From Flavobacterium potami (GTDB taxonomy: Bacteria > Bacteroidota > Bacteroidia > Flavobacteriales > Flavobacteriaceae), in contig NZ_JAINUY010000003.1 of NCBI RefSeq assembly GCF_020026915.1, positions 1 through 64,000 on the forward strand: DNA of 64,000 nucleotides. The letters run 5' to 3'. The position numbers and the translations under genes are program-made. The notes beneath the pieces are model-generated. The model did not search any database, had not been told where the DNA came from, and was given only the letters and a program-made list of their open reading frames with translations. Position 1 is the first letter of the stretch, and each line of letters opens with the position of its first letter. Of the stretch, positions 42,754 to 51,558 are shown one piece after another.

Positions 42754-43380
42754 CTAGTTCAAACTAGGCGGTTCAGGAATTTTAATCGTTTTCTTGATTT
42801 TCTTTATTAGAAGATAAAAAGTTATTCCTCCCAAAATAATAAGCAATGCAATTTGAAGTTGTCCCAATACATTGTTTCTATTATACATCGCATTTGCTGC
42901 GGCGAGTTTTGCTTTTCCTTCTTCAATCTGAATTTGAGAAAGTGCTTCTAATGTTTCTAAAGCTGTCGCACTCGAACTTGCAATTTTATCCCAATTTTTG
43001 TTTTCAACTTGTTTGTTGCTTTCCTTGCACGAACTCAAAAACGTGTCAAAGTATTGTTTTTCCTTATTGGTTAAAACTGTTTTGGCATATAAATCATCAA
43101 TGTTATGGATGATATCTAAAGTATGAATAATTTCGTTTTTCTTAATATTGTCACTTAGATTCAGTTTTTCTGCTTCAGCTTTTATAAAATGGAGTTGTTT
43201 TGAATACTGAAAAATGTAATGCGCGACAACTAATCGGTCTTTGTAAATAGCATTAATATTATCATTTACATTTTTAGAATTTTGAAGCGTATTGAAATTT
43301 CCCAACAAAATAATAAGCATCACTATCAAGAGAACAAAAGCAGCCTTGGCTTTATTGCTGTATTTTTTTTGATCTTTCAT
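42754..43380 (-). CDS. 4HB_MCP-type membrane sensor protein
   Basis: A 208-residue protein with a membrane helix near each end (about residues 13-32 and 172-190) and a helical periplasmic domain between them. It looks like the four-helix-bundle ligand-binding domain of methyl-accepting chemotaxis receptors: DRLVVAHYIFQYSKQLHFIKAEAEKL and an acidic/Lys-rich third helix. After the second membrane helix only about 20 residues remain, so it has no HAMP, kinase or signalling domain. It may act with a separate partner or as a membrane adaptor. The target is unknown. Confidence 0.7.
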   Translation of the reverse strand: MKDQKKYSNKAKAAFVLLIVMLIILLGNFNTLQNSKNVNDNINAIYKDRLVVAHYIFQYSKQLHFIKAEAEKLNLSDNIKKNEIIHTLDIIHNIDDLYAKTVLTNKEKQYFDTFLSSCKESNKQVENKNWDKIASSSATALETLEALSQIQIEEGKAKLAAANAMYNRNNVLGQLQIALLIILGGITFYLLIKKIKKTIKIPEPPSLN

Positions 43381-43417
43381 AATGATGTTTTTTTGGAGTA
43401 ACTTACTTATTTCGGTT

Positions 43418-44020
43418 TTATCGATTTGCAGTTTTATACATCAATTCTATATTTTTAACCGAGCTTATTGGTGCAATTTTTAAATGTTTTTGCCCTATTG
43501 CAACGTAAAAATAATACAGACTACTTGTACCGAGAAGACTAACTTCTTGCGGTTCATCATCATTAAAATTAATTTTATAATTATAATCTAAAGATTGTTT
43601 CTCTATGCGTTCTGAAGTAAAGTAACCATCAGCAATACCAGTTCCTAAATAGAAAGACAAAAGCACAGCAGCCAATGTTCGTAAAGCAATATTATTGTAA
43701 TAACTAGTTTTTTCTTCTAATGAAAACCCTTCGACAGATTTTAATTCAAACATTTTCTGGACGTATGGTTTTTGATTGTTCTTTAAAAGAAATTTTGGGA
43801 GATAATAATGGCTAATGAATAATGAAATTACAGCAAACAAAACTATGGGATTTGTGGTTAAATACGCAATTGGACTCATTAAAATATCTGTAATTGTAGA
43901 GAATTTCAAGATATTTATACCTAATTGATAATAGTAAATACTGTCTTTAAGCATTCCCATTAAAATCAGGAATAAGTAGCCAAATGGAAGTAATTTTTCA
44001 ATATCACCTGAAATTTTCAT
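43418..44020 (-). CDS. Membrane protein of unknown function
   Basis: A 200-residue protein that I do not recognise. There are about three hydrophobic stretches: near residues 8-24, 48-70 (ILMSPIAYLTTNPIVLFAVISLF) and 110-128 (IALRTLAAVLLSFYLGTGIADG). The remainder is a soluble C-terminal part with short strands (EPQEVSLLGTSSLYYFYVAIGQKHLKI). It lies 37 bases upstream of the 4HB sensor gene on the same strand and 116 bases after the DUF805 gene, so an operon is possible. Confidence 0.6.
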   Translation of the reverse strand: MKISGDIEKLLPFGYLFLILMGMLKDSIYYYQLGINILKFSTITDILMSPIAYLTTNPIVLFAVISLFISHYYLPKFLLKNNQKPYVQKMFELKSVEGFSLEEKTSYYNNIALRTLAAVLLSFYLGTGIADGYFTSERIEKQSLDYNYKINFNDDEPQEVSLLGTSSLYYFYVAIGQKHLKIAPISSVKNIELMYKTANR

Positions 44021-44136
44021 TTAATTTCCCTATTTTAAATTAGTTAGTGGTCAGTTTTCAACGTACTAAAATAGTGTTTTTTACTTACAATTTTAAAGGA
44101 GAATTATAATTTGGGAAATGATAATGGCTGAGATGT

Positions 44137-44490
44137 TTAGAGTTTGATTTTATTCTTTGGTTTGGCCAATAATAAAAATACATTAAAGATTATATTTAGA
44201 ATAGGAATGAAATTAAAAACAACAAAACAAGGGTTTGCGTGTAAATCTCGTAGTCTCCTTGTTGTTACCGCTTGCATCGGAACAAATAATAGCAATATAA
44301 TTAAGCAAGTATAAAACATGTTTAAAATTTTTTCATTGTCTAAGTTTACTGTTCTCCATAAATGCAAAGCAAAATAATATGAAAGTATATTGACGAAAAG
44401 ATATAGAGCGAATTCTAATCGCCCAGATTTTTCCTTAAAAGAAGAATAGAAAAAAAGTATATTCCTGAATTTCATGTTTTGTGTTTTCAA
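44137..44490 (-). CDS. DUF805-like small membrane protein
   Basis: A 117-residue membrane protein with three hydrophobic segments. The sequence of the central and final parts (TTRRLRDLHANPCFVVFNF, then LNIIFNVFLLLAKP) matches the DUF805 family, whose R-R-L-R/H-D motif between helices two and three is conserved. Family members are found in many bacteria with no settled function. It follows the SSS symporter gene by 4 bases and so belongs to the same operon. Confidence 0.82.
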   Translation of the reverse strand: MKTQNMKFRNILFFYSSFKEKSGRLEFALYLFVNILSYYFALHLWRTVNLDNEKILNMFYTCLIILLLFVPMQAVTTRRLRDLHANPCFVVFNFIPILNIIFNVFLLLAKPKNKIKL

Positions 44491-44494
44491 CTTT

Positions 44495-46219
44495 CTATTC
44501 CAAAATCAATTCATTATCATCGGATTTTCCTTTAAAAAATAAAAACTGAATGATAATCGATAATATAATTGTTAAAATTGCTCCAATAAAATTCAACCAT
44601 AAATAACCTAATTTTTCCTGAGTATAAATCATGAAATAATAGATAACAAAAATCGTCAACTGACTTATAATTGCGCTAATAAACATTGGTTTTGCCTGAA
44701 CTCGTTTTATATAGAATCCCACAAGGAAAATTCCTAGAACTGTTCCGTAAAAGATGGAACCAATAATATTTACAAGCTGAATTAAATTCTCAAATAATGT
44801 TCCGACACAAGCAAAAAGTATCGCTACAATTCCCCAAAAAAGAGTAAAGAATTTTGTCACATTCAAATAATGCTTTTCTGACCTTTCTGTCTTTTGGTTT
44901 CTTTTGTAAATGTCAATTGCAGTAGTTGACGCTAGTGCTGTTAGACCAGAAGCTGTTGAAGACATGGCTGCAGAAAGTATAACAGCTAATAATAATCCAA
45001 TCAAGCCTTTTGGCAAATAATGCAAAATGAAATGAAAGAATACATAATCCTTATCGTTCGTTTCGGTATTATTGTCTGCTTTTACGATAATTTCTTTTGC
45101 CTTATCACGTAGATCTTTTTCTTTATTTGATAAAGCAACTAACTCTTTACGCAAAATAGGATTATCATAATCCTGATTCAATTGATCGATATACAACAAA
45201 TTGATTACTTTTTTATCTTCGGAAAGCTTAACTAATTGATTCTCCAAAGCATGATATTCATCTTTATAAGCCGATTTTTCAATCGCAATTTTATTGTTGG
45301 GATTAAAATTTAATGGAACAGGATTGAATTGAAAAAATACAAAAACCATAACTCCAGTTAAAAGAATAAAGAACTGCATTGGGACTTTCAGTAGTCCGTT
45401 CATAATTAATCCCATCTGACTTTCACGCACAGATTTTCCAGATAAGTAACGTCCAACCTGAGATTGGTCGGTACCAAAATAGGCAAGCGCCAGAAAAAAA
45501 CCTCCTGTAATTCCGCTCCAAATGGTATACTTTTCTTCAGGATCAAAAGAAAAATTAACAATATCCATTTTGTCATTTGCACCTGCAATATGCAATGCAC
45601 TATTGAATGTCATATCGTTTGGTAGGTAGTGCAGAATAAGGAAAAAAGTAATAAACATTCCAGACATGATAACAAACATCTGTTGCTTTTGCGTTACGTT
45701 TACTGCTTTTGTTCCTCCCGAAAAAGTATAAATAATTACTAAAACTCCAATCAGAATATTCATTACAGTTAGGTTCCATCCTAAAAGTGCAGATAAAATA
45801 ATAGCTGGCGCATATATTGTTAAACCAGTTCCTAATCCTCTTTGTACCAGAAATAAGATTGCGGCAAGAGAACGTGTCTTTACATCAAATCTTCGTTCCA
45901 GAAATTCATAGGCCGTAAAAACTTTACTTTTATGATAAAGCGGAATAAACGTTACACAAATTACAATCATGGCAATTGGAAGACCAAAATAGAATTGTAC
46001 GAAACCCATTCCGTCATGATAAGCTTGACCAGGCGTAGACAAAAAAGTAATCGCGCTAGCCTGAGTTGCCATAACAGAAAGCCCGACAGTATACCAAGGT
46101 GTTTCGTTATTTCCTAAAATAAAATCTTCAACGTTTTTACTTCCTCTGGTTTTCCACGAGCCGTATCCAACAATGAATAAAAGTGTTACAATAAGTACGA
46201 TCCAGTCAAATAGCTGCAT
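44495..46219 (-). CDS. Sodium:solute symporter (SSS family)
   Basis: A 574-residue inner membrane transporter with about 13-14 membrane segments. Family features are VGLSVMATQASAITFLSTPGQAYHDG in the first third, GGTKAVNVTQKQQMFVIMSGMF and FGTDQSQVGRYLSGKS in the middle, and AVILSAAMSSTASGLTALAST with the Na+-site Ser/Thr residues. A soluble insertion of about 60 residues (EDKKVINLLYIDQLNQDYDN region) is unusual and lies between the helices in the second half. The substrate could be a sugar or other solute. It is 3 bases behind a 35-residue membrane peptide gene and 4 bases before a DUF805 gene. Confidence 0.9.
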   Translation of the reverse strand: MQLFDWIVLIVTLLFIVGYGSWKTRGSKNVEDFILGNNETPWYTVGLSVMATQASAITFLSTPGQAYHDGMGFVQFYFGLPIAMIVICVTFIPLYHKSKVFTAYEFLERRFDVKTRSLAAILFLVQRGLGTGLTIYAPAIILSALLGWNLTVMNILIGVLVIIYTFSGGTKAVNVTQKQQMFVIMSGMFITFFLILHYLPNDMTFNSALHIAGANDKMDIVNFSFDPEEKYTIWSGITGGFFLALAYFGTDQSQVGRYLSGKSVRESQMGLIMNGLLKVPMQFFILLTGVMVFVFFQFNPVPLNFNPNNKIAIEKSAYKDEYHALENQLVKLSEDKKVINLLYIDQLNQDYDNPILRKELVALSNKEKDLRDKAKEIIVKADNNTETNDKDYVFFHFILHYLPKGLIGLLLAVILSAAMSSTASGLTALASTTAIDIYKRNQKTERSEKHYLNVTKFFTLFWGIVAILFACVGTLFENLIQLVNIIGSIFYGTVLGIFLVGFYIKRVQAKPMFISAIISQLTIFVIYYFMIYTQEKLGYLWLNFIGAILTIILSIIIQFLFFKGKSDDNELILE

Positions 46220-46222
46220 AGG

Positions 46223-46330
46223 TTAAGAATATAATTGCATGATTAAAAAGAAAATAGCAATATAAATTGCATTGGCTACCAAAACATAAGTGTAGCTTTT
46301 TTTCCATTTTTTTGTTTTTTTAGCTTCCAT
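46223..46330 (-). CDS. 35-residue membrane peptide next to SSS symporter
   Basis: A short open frame, ATG at 46330 and TAA at 46223-46225. The product has a strongly basic start (MEAKKTKKWKKS) and a single membrane helix (YVLVANAIYIAIFFLIMQLY). It lies 3 bases behind the PIG-L gene and 3 bases ahead of the symporter, an arrangement typical of translationally coupled genes. Small single- or two-helix partners are known beside other SSS transporters (for example DUF485/DUF4212 proteins), but this one belongs to neither by eye. Confidence 0.65.
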   Translation of the reverse strand: MEAKKTKKWKKSYTYVLVANAIYIAIFFLIMQLYS

Positions 46331-46333
46331 CTT

Positions 46334-48865
46334 TTATTGTTTTAAGTCTTGTTTAGGAACTTCAATAGGTTGTTTTAAGGAAATGATATTCGATAGTAAT
46401 CGATAAGCACCAGAAACTCCTTCCGGCAGTTCTCTAAAGAAACTTAAACCTGTGTAAATGTAATATCCTTTTCCATATGGTGCGACCAATAAAGCACCAT
46501 CTTTAGCAGATTCTCCTTTGTCGTGAGAAGAAATAATAGGAGTGAAGGCAGGATTATATTCGTTAGGATAATACAAGCCTTGTTCTTGTGTCCAGCCTTG
46601 AAAATCTTTTTCGGAAATTTTATTTGGCGTGTTTAAAACAGGGTGATTTGGTGCTAAGAAAGTCACTTTTGCATTTTCTTCGGTTACGCGGTCATTTGAT
46701 AGTTTTAGTGGATAAGGTGCAATTTTATCGGTTACTAATTTACCGTTCGTATTGTACTGCACAATCATATTTTTACCACCTTTCACAAAATTGAAAAGAA
46801 TATTTTGTTTGTTAGCCAGAGCATTCACTGTATTATAGGCACGAATTCCTGTAATAACGGTACTAAATGAATCTAGTTTTTCAGGCGTAATTTCTTCTGG
46901 TTTTAAAATTGAAACTTTATATCCCATTTGAGCTAAACTTTCTGGAACTTCATCTCCGGCTCCCATGATATAAGCAATGGCATCTCCCGAAGTTTTCAAA
47001 TCAATTCGAATGCATTTTGATTCAGCTGATTTTAAAACCATTTGTTTGGTAATATGATTAAAATCGATGATAGTCTGATCTTTATCAAATCGTTTTCCAT
47101 CAACAGTAGCAATGCTTTTTGCCATAACCTCTTCCGGATTAACAGGCGGAGTTACTTCAAAGTAAAAAATCTGCTCAGTTCCTTTTTTGTCCAAAGTAAA
47201 CGGAATTTCTCTAGGTGAAACATTCCAGCTTTTCGGTAAATCCAATTGTAAATTTCCTTTTACATTATCTTTTCCTGCACGAACTTTTACCGGAATCATT
47301 TTGCTTTTTGTATCCCTAAAAATCAAAACCCTTTCTAAAATTGAAGTGGTAACTTCAGGAACAATGTCAAGGAAATTATACATTTCTCCTTTTACACCGT
47401 CATTGTATTTGTAAACGATAGTACGTTCAAAAGGAATTTCAATGTTATTGATTTTGACATTAAAAACAACTTTTGTTTCTCTGATGATGTCAGGGATTCC
47501 GATATTTTTCTGATTAGAAACAGTATACATTCCCACAGTAGCTTTTTCTTTCAACCAATAGGGTTGCGTGTACTCCATAGTTTCAGGAAGCTGTAACTGA
47601 AGATTGATCTTTTGATCGTTGTTGTTTTTTAAAACACTATTTTGGATTGAGGTTTTATTATCGGGCAAAGTTGTTATGCTAACTAATTGCATATCAATAT
47701 TACAACGATTAATTGCTTCAAGAGATAATTTAATAGTGCTTCCAGGAGTTGCTTCTTGCTCGTTTGCAACAGCTTCAAGATATAATCCAGAACAAGATGC
47801 TATGATATTTTTTATTGCAGTAGCTTTAATATTTTTCCAGTGTTCATCTTCTAATGCCTCAATCATGGAATACGCTTTTACTAGATCTGGAATGCTTGCA
47901 GATGGACGGCTGAAATCGTAATTTGAAATGATAGAGCTGATTAAATCACCAATTGGTTTTCCGTTTTTAACGCGGTTCCAACTTGTATCAATTCCATCAA
48001 ATAAACTATCGCGTTCTTTAGGACTTTCACCATTAATCAATTCTAAATATTCTGTTTCTTCTCCACGAACTCCAGTACTTCCAAAACCTTGAGATTGATG
48101 ACGACTTCTGCTCAAAGCAGCGATTTCTTGATTAGATTTTCCGATTCCAGTATAATAAACTCCTGTTTCTAACTTTGTAAATTTGGATTTATTAGCCGCA
48201 TCAAATTTTTCCTGGCTTCCATAAAACCACCAAGAGGGATTAAAAAATTGACGTTTTACCTGCCAAGGCGTTACATATTTTAATTGCTCCGGATAAACTT
48301 TAGGATCATTTGTTAATTTGAAACTTTCTACACTTAACATTGCAGATGATGTGTGGTGTCCATGAGTAGTTCCAGGCGAACGATGATCAAATCTATTGAT
48401 AATAATATCTGGTTGAAATTTTCGAATGGTCCATACTACATCTGCAAGTACTTTGTCTTTGTCCCAAATGTCCAAAGTTTCATTCGGATTTTTCGAAAAA
48501 CCAAAATCATTTGCTCGTGAAAAAAATTGTTCACCGCCATCAATTTTTCTAGCCTCAATTAATTCCTGAGTTCTTATAACACCTAATAATTCACGCAATT
48601 GAGGACCAATTAAGTTTTGACCTCCATCTCCACGTGTTAAAGACAAATAACCAGTTCTGGCATTCATATCATTTGCTAAATACGAAATCATTCTAGTATT
48701 TTCGTCATCAGGATGCGCCGCAACATATAAAACCGAACCTAAAAAGTTTAATTTTTTGATTTGATTGTAAATTTCAACTGAATTTGGTTTTTGTGGCTGC
48801 TGGGCAAATGAAATTTGAAAACCGATAAAAAATAAAAGAAAGATGTGAATCTGTATTTTTCGCAT
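46334..48865 (-). CDS. Secreted PIG-L family deacetylase
   Basis: An 843-residue exported protein. An N-terminal signal peptide (HIFLLFFIGFQISFA) is followed by a PIG-L (LmbE-type) zinc-dependent N-acetylglucosaminyl deacetylase domain with A-H-P-D-D-E at residues 50-55 and the second metal motif H-G-H-H at 168-171. The long C-terminal part (from about residue 350) has beta-rich domains and a glutamine-amidotransferase-like ending (RAYNTVNALANKQNILFNFVKGGKNMIVQYNT). The start at 48865 is chosen because it gives a good signal peptide and a candidate -7 element lies between it and the upstream in-frame ATG at 48925. Confidence 0.85.
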   Translation of the reverse strand: MRKIQIHIFLLFFIGFQISFAQQPQKPNSVEIYNQIKKLNFLGSVLYVAAHPDDENTRMISYLANDMNARTGYLSLTRGDGGQNLIGPQLRELLGVIRTQELIEARKIDGGEQFFSRANDFGFSKNPNETLDIWDKDKVLADVVWTIRKFQPDIIINRFDHRSPGTTHGHHTSSAMLSVESFKLTNDPKVYPEQLKYVTPWQVKRQFFNPSWWFYGSQEKFDAANKSKFTKLETGVYYTGIGKSNQEIAALSRSRHQSQGFGSTGVRGEETEYLELINGESPKERDSLFDGIDTSWNRVKNGKPIGDLISSIISNYDFSRPSASIPDLVKAYSMIEALEDEHWKNIKATAIKNIIASCSGLYLEAVANEQEATPGSTIKLSLEAINRCNIDMQLVSITTLPDNKTSIQNSVLKNNNDQKINLQLQLPETMEYTQPYWLKEKATVGMYTVSNQKNIGIPDIIRETKVVFNVKINNIEIPFERTIVYKYNDGVKGEMYNFLDIVPEVTTSILERVLIFRDTKSKMIPVKVRAGKDNVKGNLQLDLPKSWNVSPREIPFTLDKKGTEQIFYFEVTPPVNPEEVMAKSIATVDGKRFDKDQTIIDFNHITKQMVLKSAESKCIRIDLKTSGDAIAYIMGAGDEVPESLAQMGYKVSILKPEEITPEKLDSFSTVITGIRAYNTVNALANKQNILFNFVKGGKNMIVQYNTNGKLVTDKIAPYPLKLSNDRVTEENAKVTFLAPNHPVLNTPNKISEKDFQGWTQEQGLYYPNEYNPAFTPIISSHDKGESAKDGALLVAPYGKGYYIYTGLSFFRELPEGVSGAYRLLSNIISLKQPIEVPKQDLKQ

Positions 48866-48897
48866 GGTGTGGTTAAATTGTTTTCTTGTAATAGCTT

Positions 48898-48905
48898 CAA
48901 AAATA
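48898..48905 (-). promoter_or_regulatory. Candidate -7 element for the PIG-L operon
   Basis: TATTTTTG on the minus strand matches TAnnTTTG and lies 32 bases upstream of the ATG at 48865. The -33 element is not clear. Confidence 0.45.
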
Positions 48906-48971
48906 CTAATTATTTTATGGAACACTATTTAAATGAAATGTTAATGATAAAGATTATTTTATACAAGCAAC

Positions 48972-49006
48972 AAAAAAGCTGCCAGTTTTGAGGCTGGCAG
49001 CTTTTT
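48972..49006 (-). terminator. Terminator after the LVIVD lipoprotein gene
   Basis: AAAAAAGCTGCCAG and CTGGCAGCTTTTT form a stem of at least 13 bp around an 8-base loop, T-rich on the minus-strand downstream side. Confidence 0.9.
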
Positions 49007-49037
49007 AAAATATCTTTACGCAATTATGTTCTGAAAA

Positions 49038-50660
49038 TTATTTCAATTTGTTTTCGGTATCAACGTAATTTCCTGTAATCGTTACGTTGCTTCCTTTAGT
49101 TACTTTTCCATAAATAGTAATTGAAGAAGTACTTCCTACGAAATTGATTGTTGCACCGCTATTTAGTGTCAAATCACCCCAAATTACAACTGAACCTTCA
49201 ACCACTAATTTAGCACCAGAGTTGATTGTTAATTGTGTTGGATTAGATTGTTGGTATTTACCTTGAGATAAACTTCCTCTCATATTGAAAGTACCATTAC
49301 TATTTAAGGTTAAATTGCTAAGAACAGCAATAGAACCACAATGTGTTAAAACAGCTCCAGAATTTACAGTAGCCGAATTAATTGCTGTAGCACCTTGATA
49401 AGATCTAATGTCATTAGAATTTAAAATCAAATCTCTGCCTTGATTGTACAGACCGTAAGTTAAACAGCTTGCAAATGCAGTACTTGGTTTTTCCATTTTA
49501 ATGATTTTCAATCCACCTGTTCCGCTGGCAACATAAATGTAATTTCCACTAGATTTTACATAGTTTGATGAACCAGCAATTCCTACAGAACCTAATAAAT
49601 TAAGTTGAGTTGCAGATTGATAAACATTCAGTCCTAAAGCTCCATTGGCAACAAAAGCATAACCATCATTAAAAGAAACAGCATTTGTTACATTATCTTC
49701 AGCAGCTGTTGGAATTCCGATAGTTTGCAGTTTGCTTCCGCTATTAATATCATAAACACCTAAACCATTAGGACCTTCAGAAACAAAAAGTTTTGTTCCG
49801 TCGATATCCATTGTTCTTTTAGCACCGCTGACATCATTAGAGGTTGTGAAGTTTTTTTGTAAAGCCAATGTCGACTGGTTGTAAATATTTACACCTTTAG
49901 TTCCACTTAAAGTCACTACTTTGTCACTTGTTAAGGCTATTGAACGTAAATCGGCAATAGCAACTTTTCCTGTTACAGCTTTAGTAGAAGTACTTAGTTT
50001 GAATAAACTTCCATTATCTCCTGTAACCGCAAAATAGTTAGAAGCATTTGCAGCAACATCTGTTGTTACTCTGCTTTCTAAATAATTTGTTTTTAAATTA
50101 CTGGTAAGTAATCCTGAACTTAACGGCATATTAAACACAATTGCTGGATTTCCTGCAAGTTGAGTGTCTTTATCGACATCTTTTGCAGCTCCAATAATTA
50201 AATTTCCATCAGCATAAGTCAAGGAAGTAATATCAGTATTTGGAATCAAAGCCGAAGTAACTAATTTTGGCTTGTACGGATCAGAAACATCGATAACGTC
50301 GATCGCTCCAGAATAAACATCGCCTCTAGTAATATAAGAAACGTAAGCGTAATTTCCTTTTACATTAACGTGACTTGCCTGAAGAGTTCTACCGTTTGCA
50401 TCAACCGGTGGTTTTACTTCTGCAATTTGTACCAAAGGGAAAGTTGTGTTTGTGGTTTCAGTAGTTTTTCCTGTTGCTGAAACATTTTCGATCGAAATAA
50501 CACCAGAATTAGTTAGGTCAAGTCTCTGATTTAGGGCAGTTTGATCTGAGTTAATTGTAATGTTATTTAACGATTGGTTGTCGTTTGAATCATTTTTGTC
50601 ATCACATCCTATTAGTAGTGATAATGCTAAAAATGAAAATAAATAAACATTCTTTTTCAT
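49038..50660 (-). CDS. LVIVD-repeat lipoprotein with beta-helical C-terminus
   Basis: A 540-residue lipoprotein: lipobox LLIGC with lipidated Cys19, then an Asp/Asn-rich stretch suited to surface export. Residues 100-390 carry beta-propeller-like repeats of the LVIVD type (YVSYITRGDVYSGAIDVIDVSDPYKPKL; YAFVANGALGLNVY; YIYVASGTGGLKIIKM). From about 400 to the end there is a different region with repeated L-N-S-N/G-G/A-T and S-G-A-K/T strands, resembling a beta-solenoid. Such chimeras may bind other molecules; no enzyme motif is seen. A -7 element TATCTTTG lies 34 bases upstream. Confidence 0.8.
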   Translation of the reverse strand: MKKNVYLFSFLALSLLIGCDDKNDSNDNQSLNNITINSDQTALNQRLDLTNSGVISIENVSATGKTTETTNTTFPLVQIAEVKPPVDANGRTLQASHVNVKGNYAYVSYITRGDVYSGAIDVIDVSDPYKPKLVTSALIPNTDITSLTYADGNLIIGAAKDVDKDTQLAGNPAIVFNMPLSSGLLTSNLKTNYLESRVTTDVAANASNYFAVTGDNGSLFKLSTSTKAVTGKVAIADLRSIALTSDKVVTLSGTKGVNIYNQSTLALQKNFTTSNDVSGAKRTMDIDGTKLFVSEGPNGLGVYDINSGSKLQTIGIPTAAEDNVTNAVSFNDGYAFVANGALGLNVYQSATQLNLLGSVGIAGSSNYVKSSGNYIYVASGTGGLKIIKMEKPSTAFASCLTYGLYNQGRDLILNSNDIRSYQGATAINSATVNSGAVLTHCGSIAVLSNLTLNSNGTFNMRGSLSQGKYQQSNPTQLTINSGAKLVVEGSVVIWGDLTLNSGATINFVGSTSSITIYGKVTKGSNVTITGNYVDTENKLK

Positions 50661-50694
50661 AAAAATTTCTTTTTTGGATTTTTAAAATTCGGCG

Positions 50695-50702
50695 CAAAGA
50701 TA
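50695..50702 (-). promoter_or_regulatory. Candidate -7 element for the LVIVD lipoprotein gene
   Basis: TATCTTTG on the minus strand matches TAnnTTTG and lies 34 bases before the ATG at 50660. No clean TTG is found upstream. Confidence 0.45.
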
Positions 50703-50817
50703 AAGTATAAATAAATTAATGTAAGGCATTTCTGTTGTTAAACTTCTTGCAATACAGTGATTTATATTAAATCTACAACATTTTAACGAAAGATCCGATT
50801 AAACAAATCATAAAAAA

Positions 50818-50847
50818 AAGAGAGTATCGTTTTTTTGATACTCTCTT
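50818..50847 (-). terminator. Terminator after the His-rich protein gene
   Basis: AAGAGAGTATC (50818-50828) and GATACTCTCTT (50837-50847) form an 11-bp stem with an 8-base loop; read on the minus strand a run of T follows. Confidence 0.85.
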
Positions 50848-50872
50848 GTTCTCAATACTAATAATTTAGCAT

Positions 50873-51370
50873 TTATCTTCTTCCTCGTCCGTGATCATGG
50901 TCATCATGTCTGTCGTGGTGTTTATCATGTTTGTCATAATGCTTGTGATCTCTCTTATCATAACGACGTTCACTATAACCATATACTGGTCTTGGTTTAT
51001 AAGGTCTTTGTGGAGCTCCGTGGTATCCTTTATAGTATTTTACTCTGTGACGATCAAAATAAGTATAAGGTGTTCTACCGTGGTAATCAGTCAAAACAAC
51101 TTTGTAACCTCCATATAAATCATAATTTCTGTATTGTCTTGGCAAATAAGTTGTTCTAACCCATTTTCCTCTTGCATAATAAATAAACTGTGCAGCTCTT
51201 ACATCATAATAAGCTTCGATATCTGGAAGGTAATAATATTCCATTTCAGAATATCCTGCAGGTCCCCAAGCTGGTGGAGTTCCTATATTAACGTTAATCG
51301 ATACTTGGGCTTGCGTGGCATTTGCAACCATTAGAAATAATCCGGCGATTGCTAATTTTATCGTTTTCAT
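50873..51370 (-). CDS. Exported His/Asp-rich protein
   Basis: A 165-residue exported protein of unknown function. A signal peptide of about 21 residues precedes a Tyr-rich compact region (YSEMEYYYLPDIEAYYDVRAAQFIYYARGKWVRTTYLPRQY), a form I have seen only in hypothetical Bacteroidota proteins. The C-terminal 40 residues are extremely rich in His, Asp, Lys and Arg (HKHYDKHDKHHDRHDDHDHG), which could bind metal ions such as zinc, nickel or copper. It is a single gene with its own terminator. Confidence 0.75.
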   Translation of the reverse strand: MKTIKLAIAGLFLMVANATQAQVSINVNIGTPPAWGPAGYSEMEYYYLPDIEAYYDVRAAQFIYYARGKWVRTTYLPRQYRNYDLYGGYKVVLTDYHGRTPYTYFDRHRVKYYKGYHGAPQRPYKPRPVYGYSERRYDKRDHKHYDKHDKHHDRHDDHDHGRGRR

Positions 51371-51558
51371 CTCTTTTTAATTTTTAAATGTTAATCTTAT
51401 TTTGTGATATTCATATACTGTGCCAAAAAATAAAGAGATTGCATTTAGTCGAACAAAAAGTGTATTTTATCGATAATTATTCAGATGGAAATAATCTTAA
51501 ATTATTGATAATAAGTGTTTTTTGCTGCGTGAATATTTTTTATAAAAAAGAGAAAAAA

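Noticed and set aside
48866..48925. Upstream ATG for the PIG-L gene
   Set aside because: A candidate -7 element lies between the two ATGs, and the downstream one gives a clean signal peptide.
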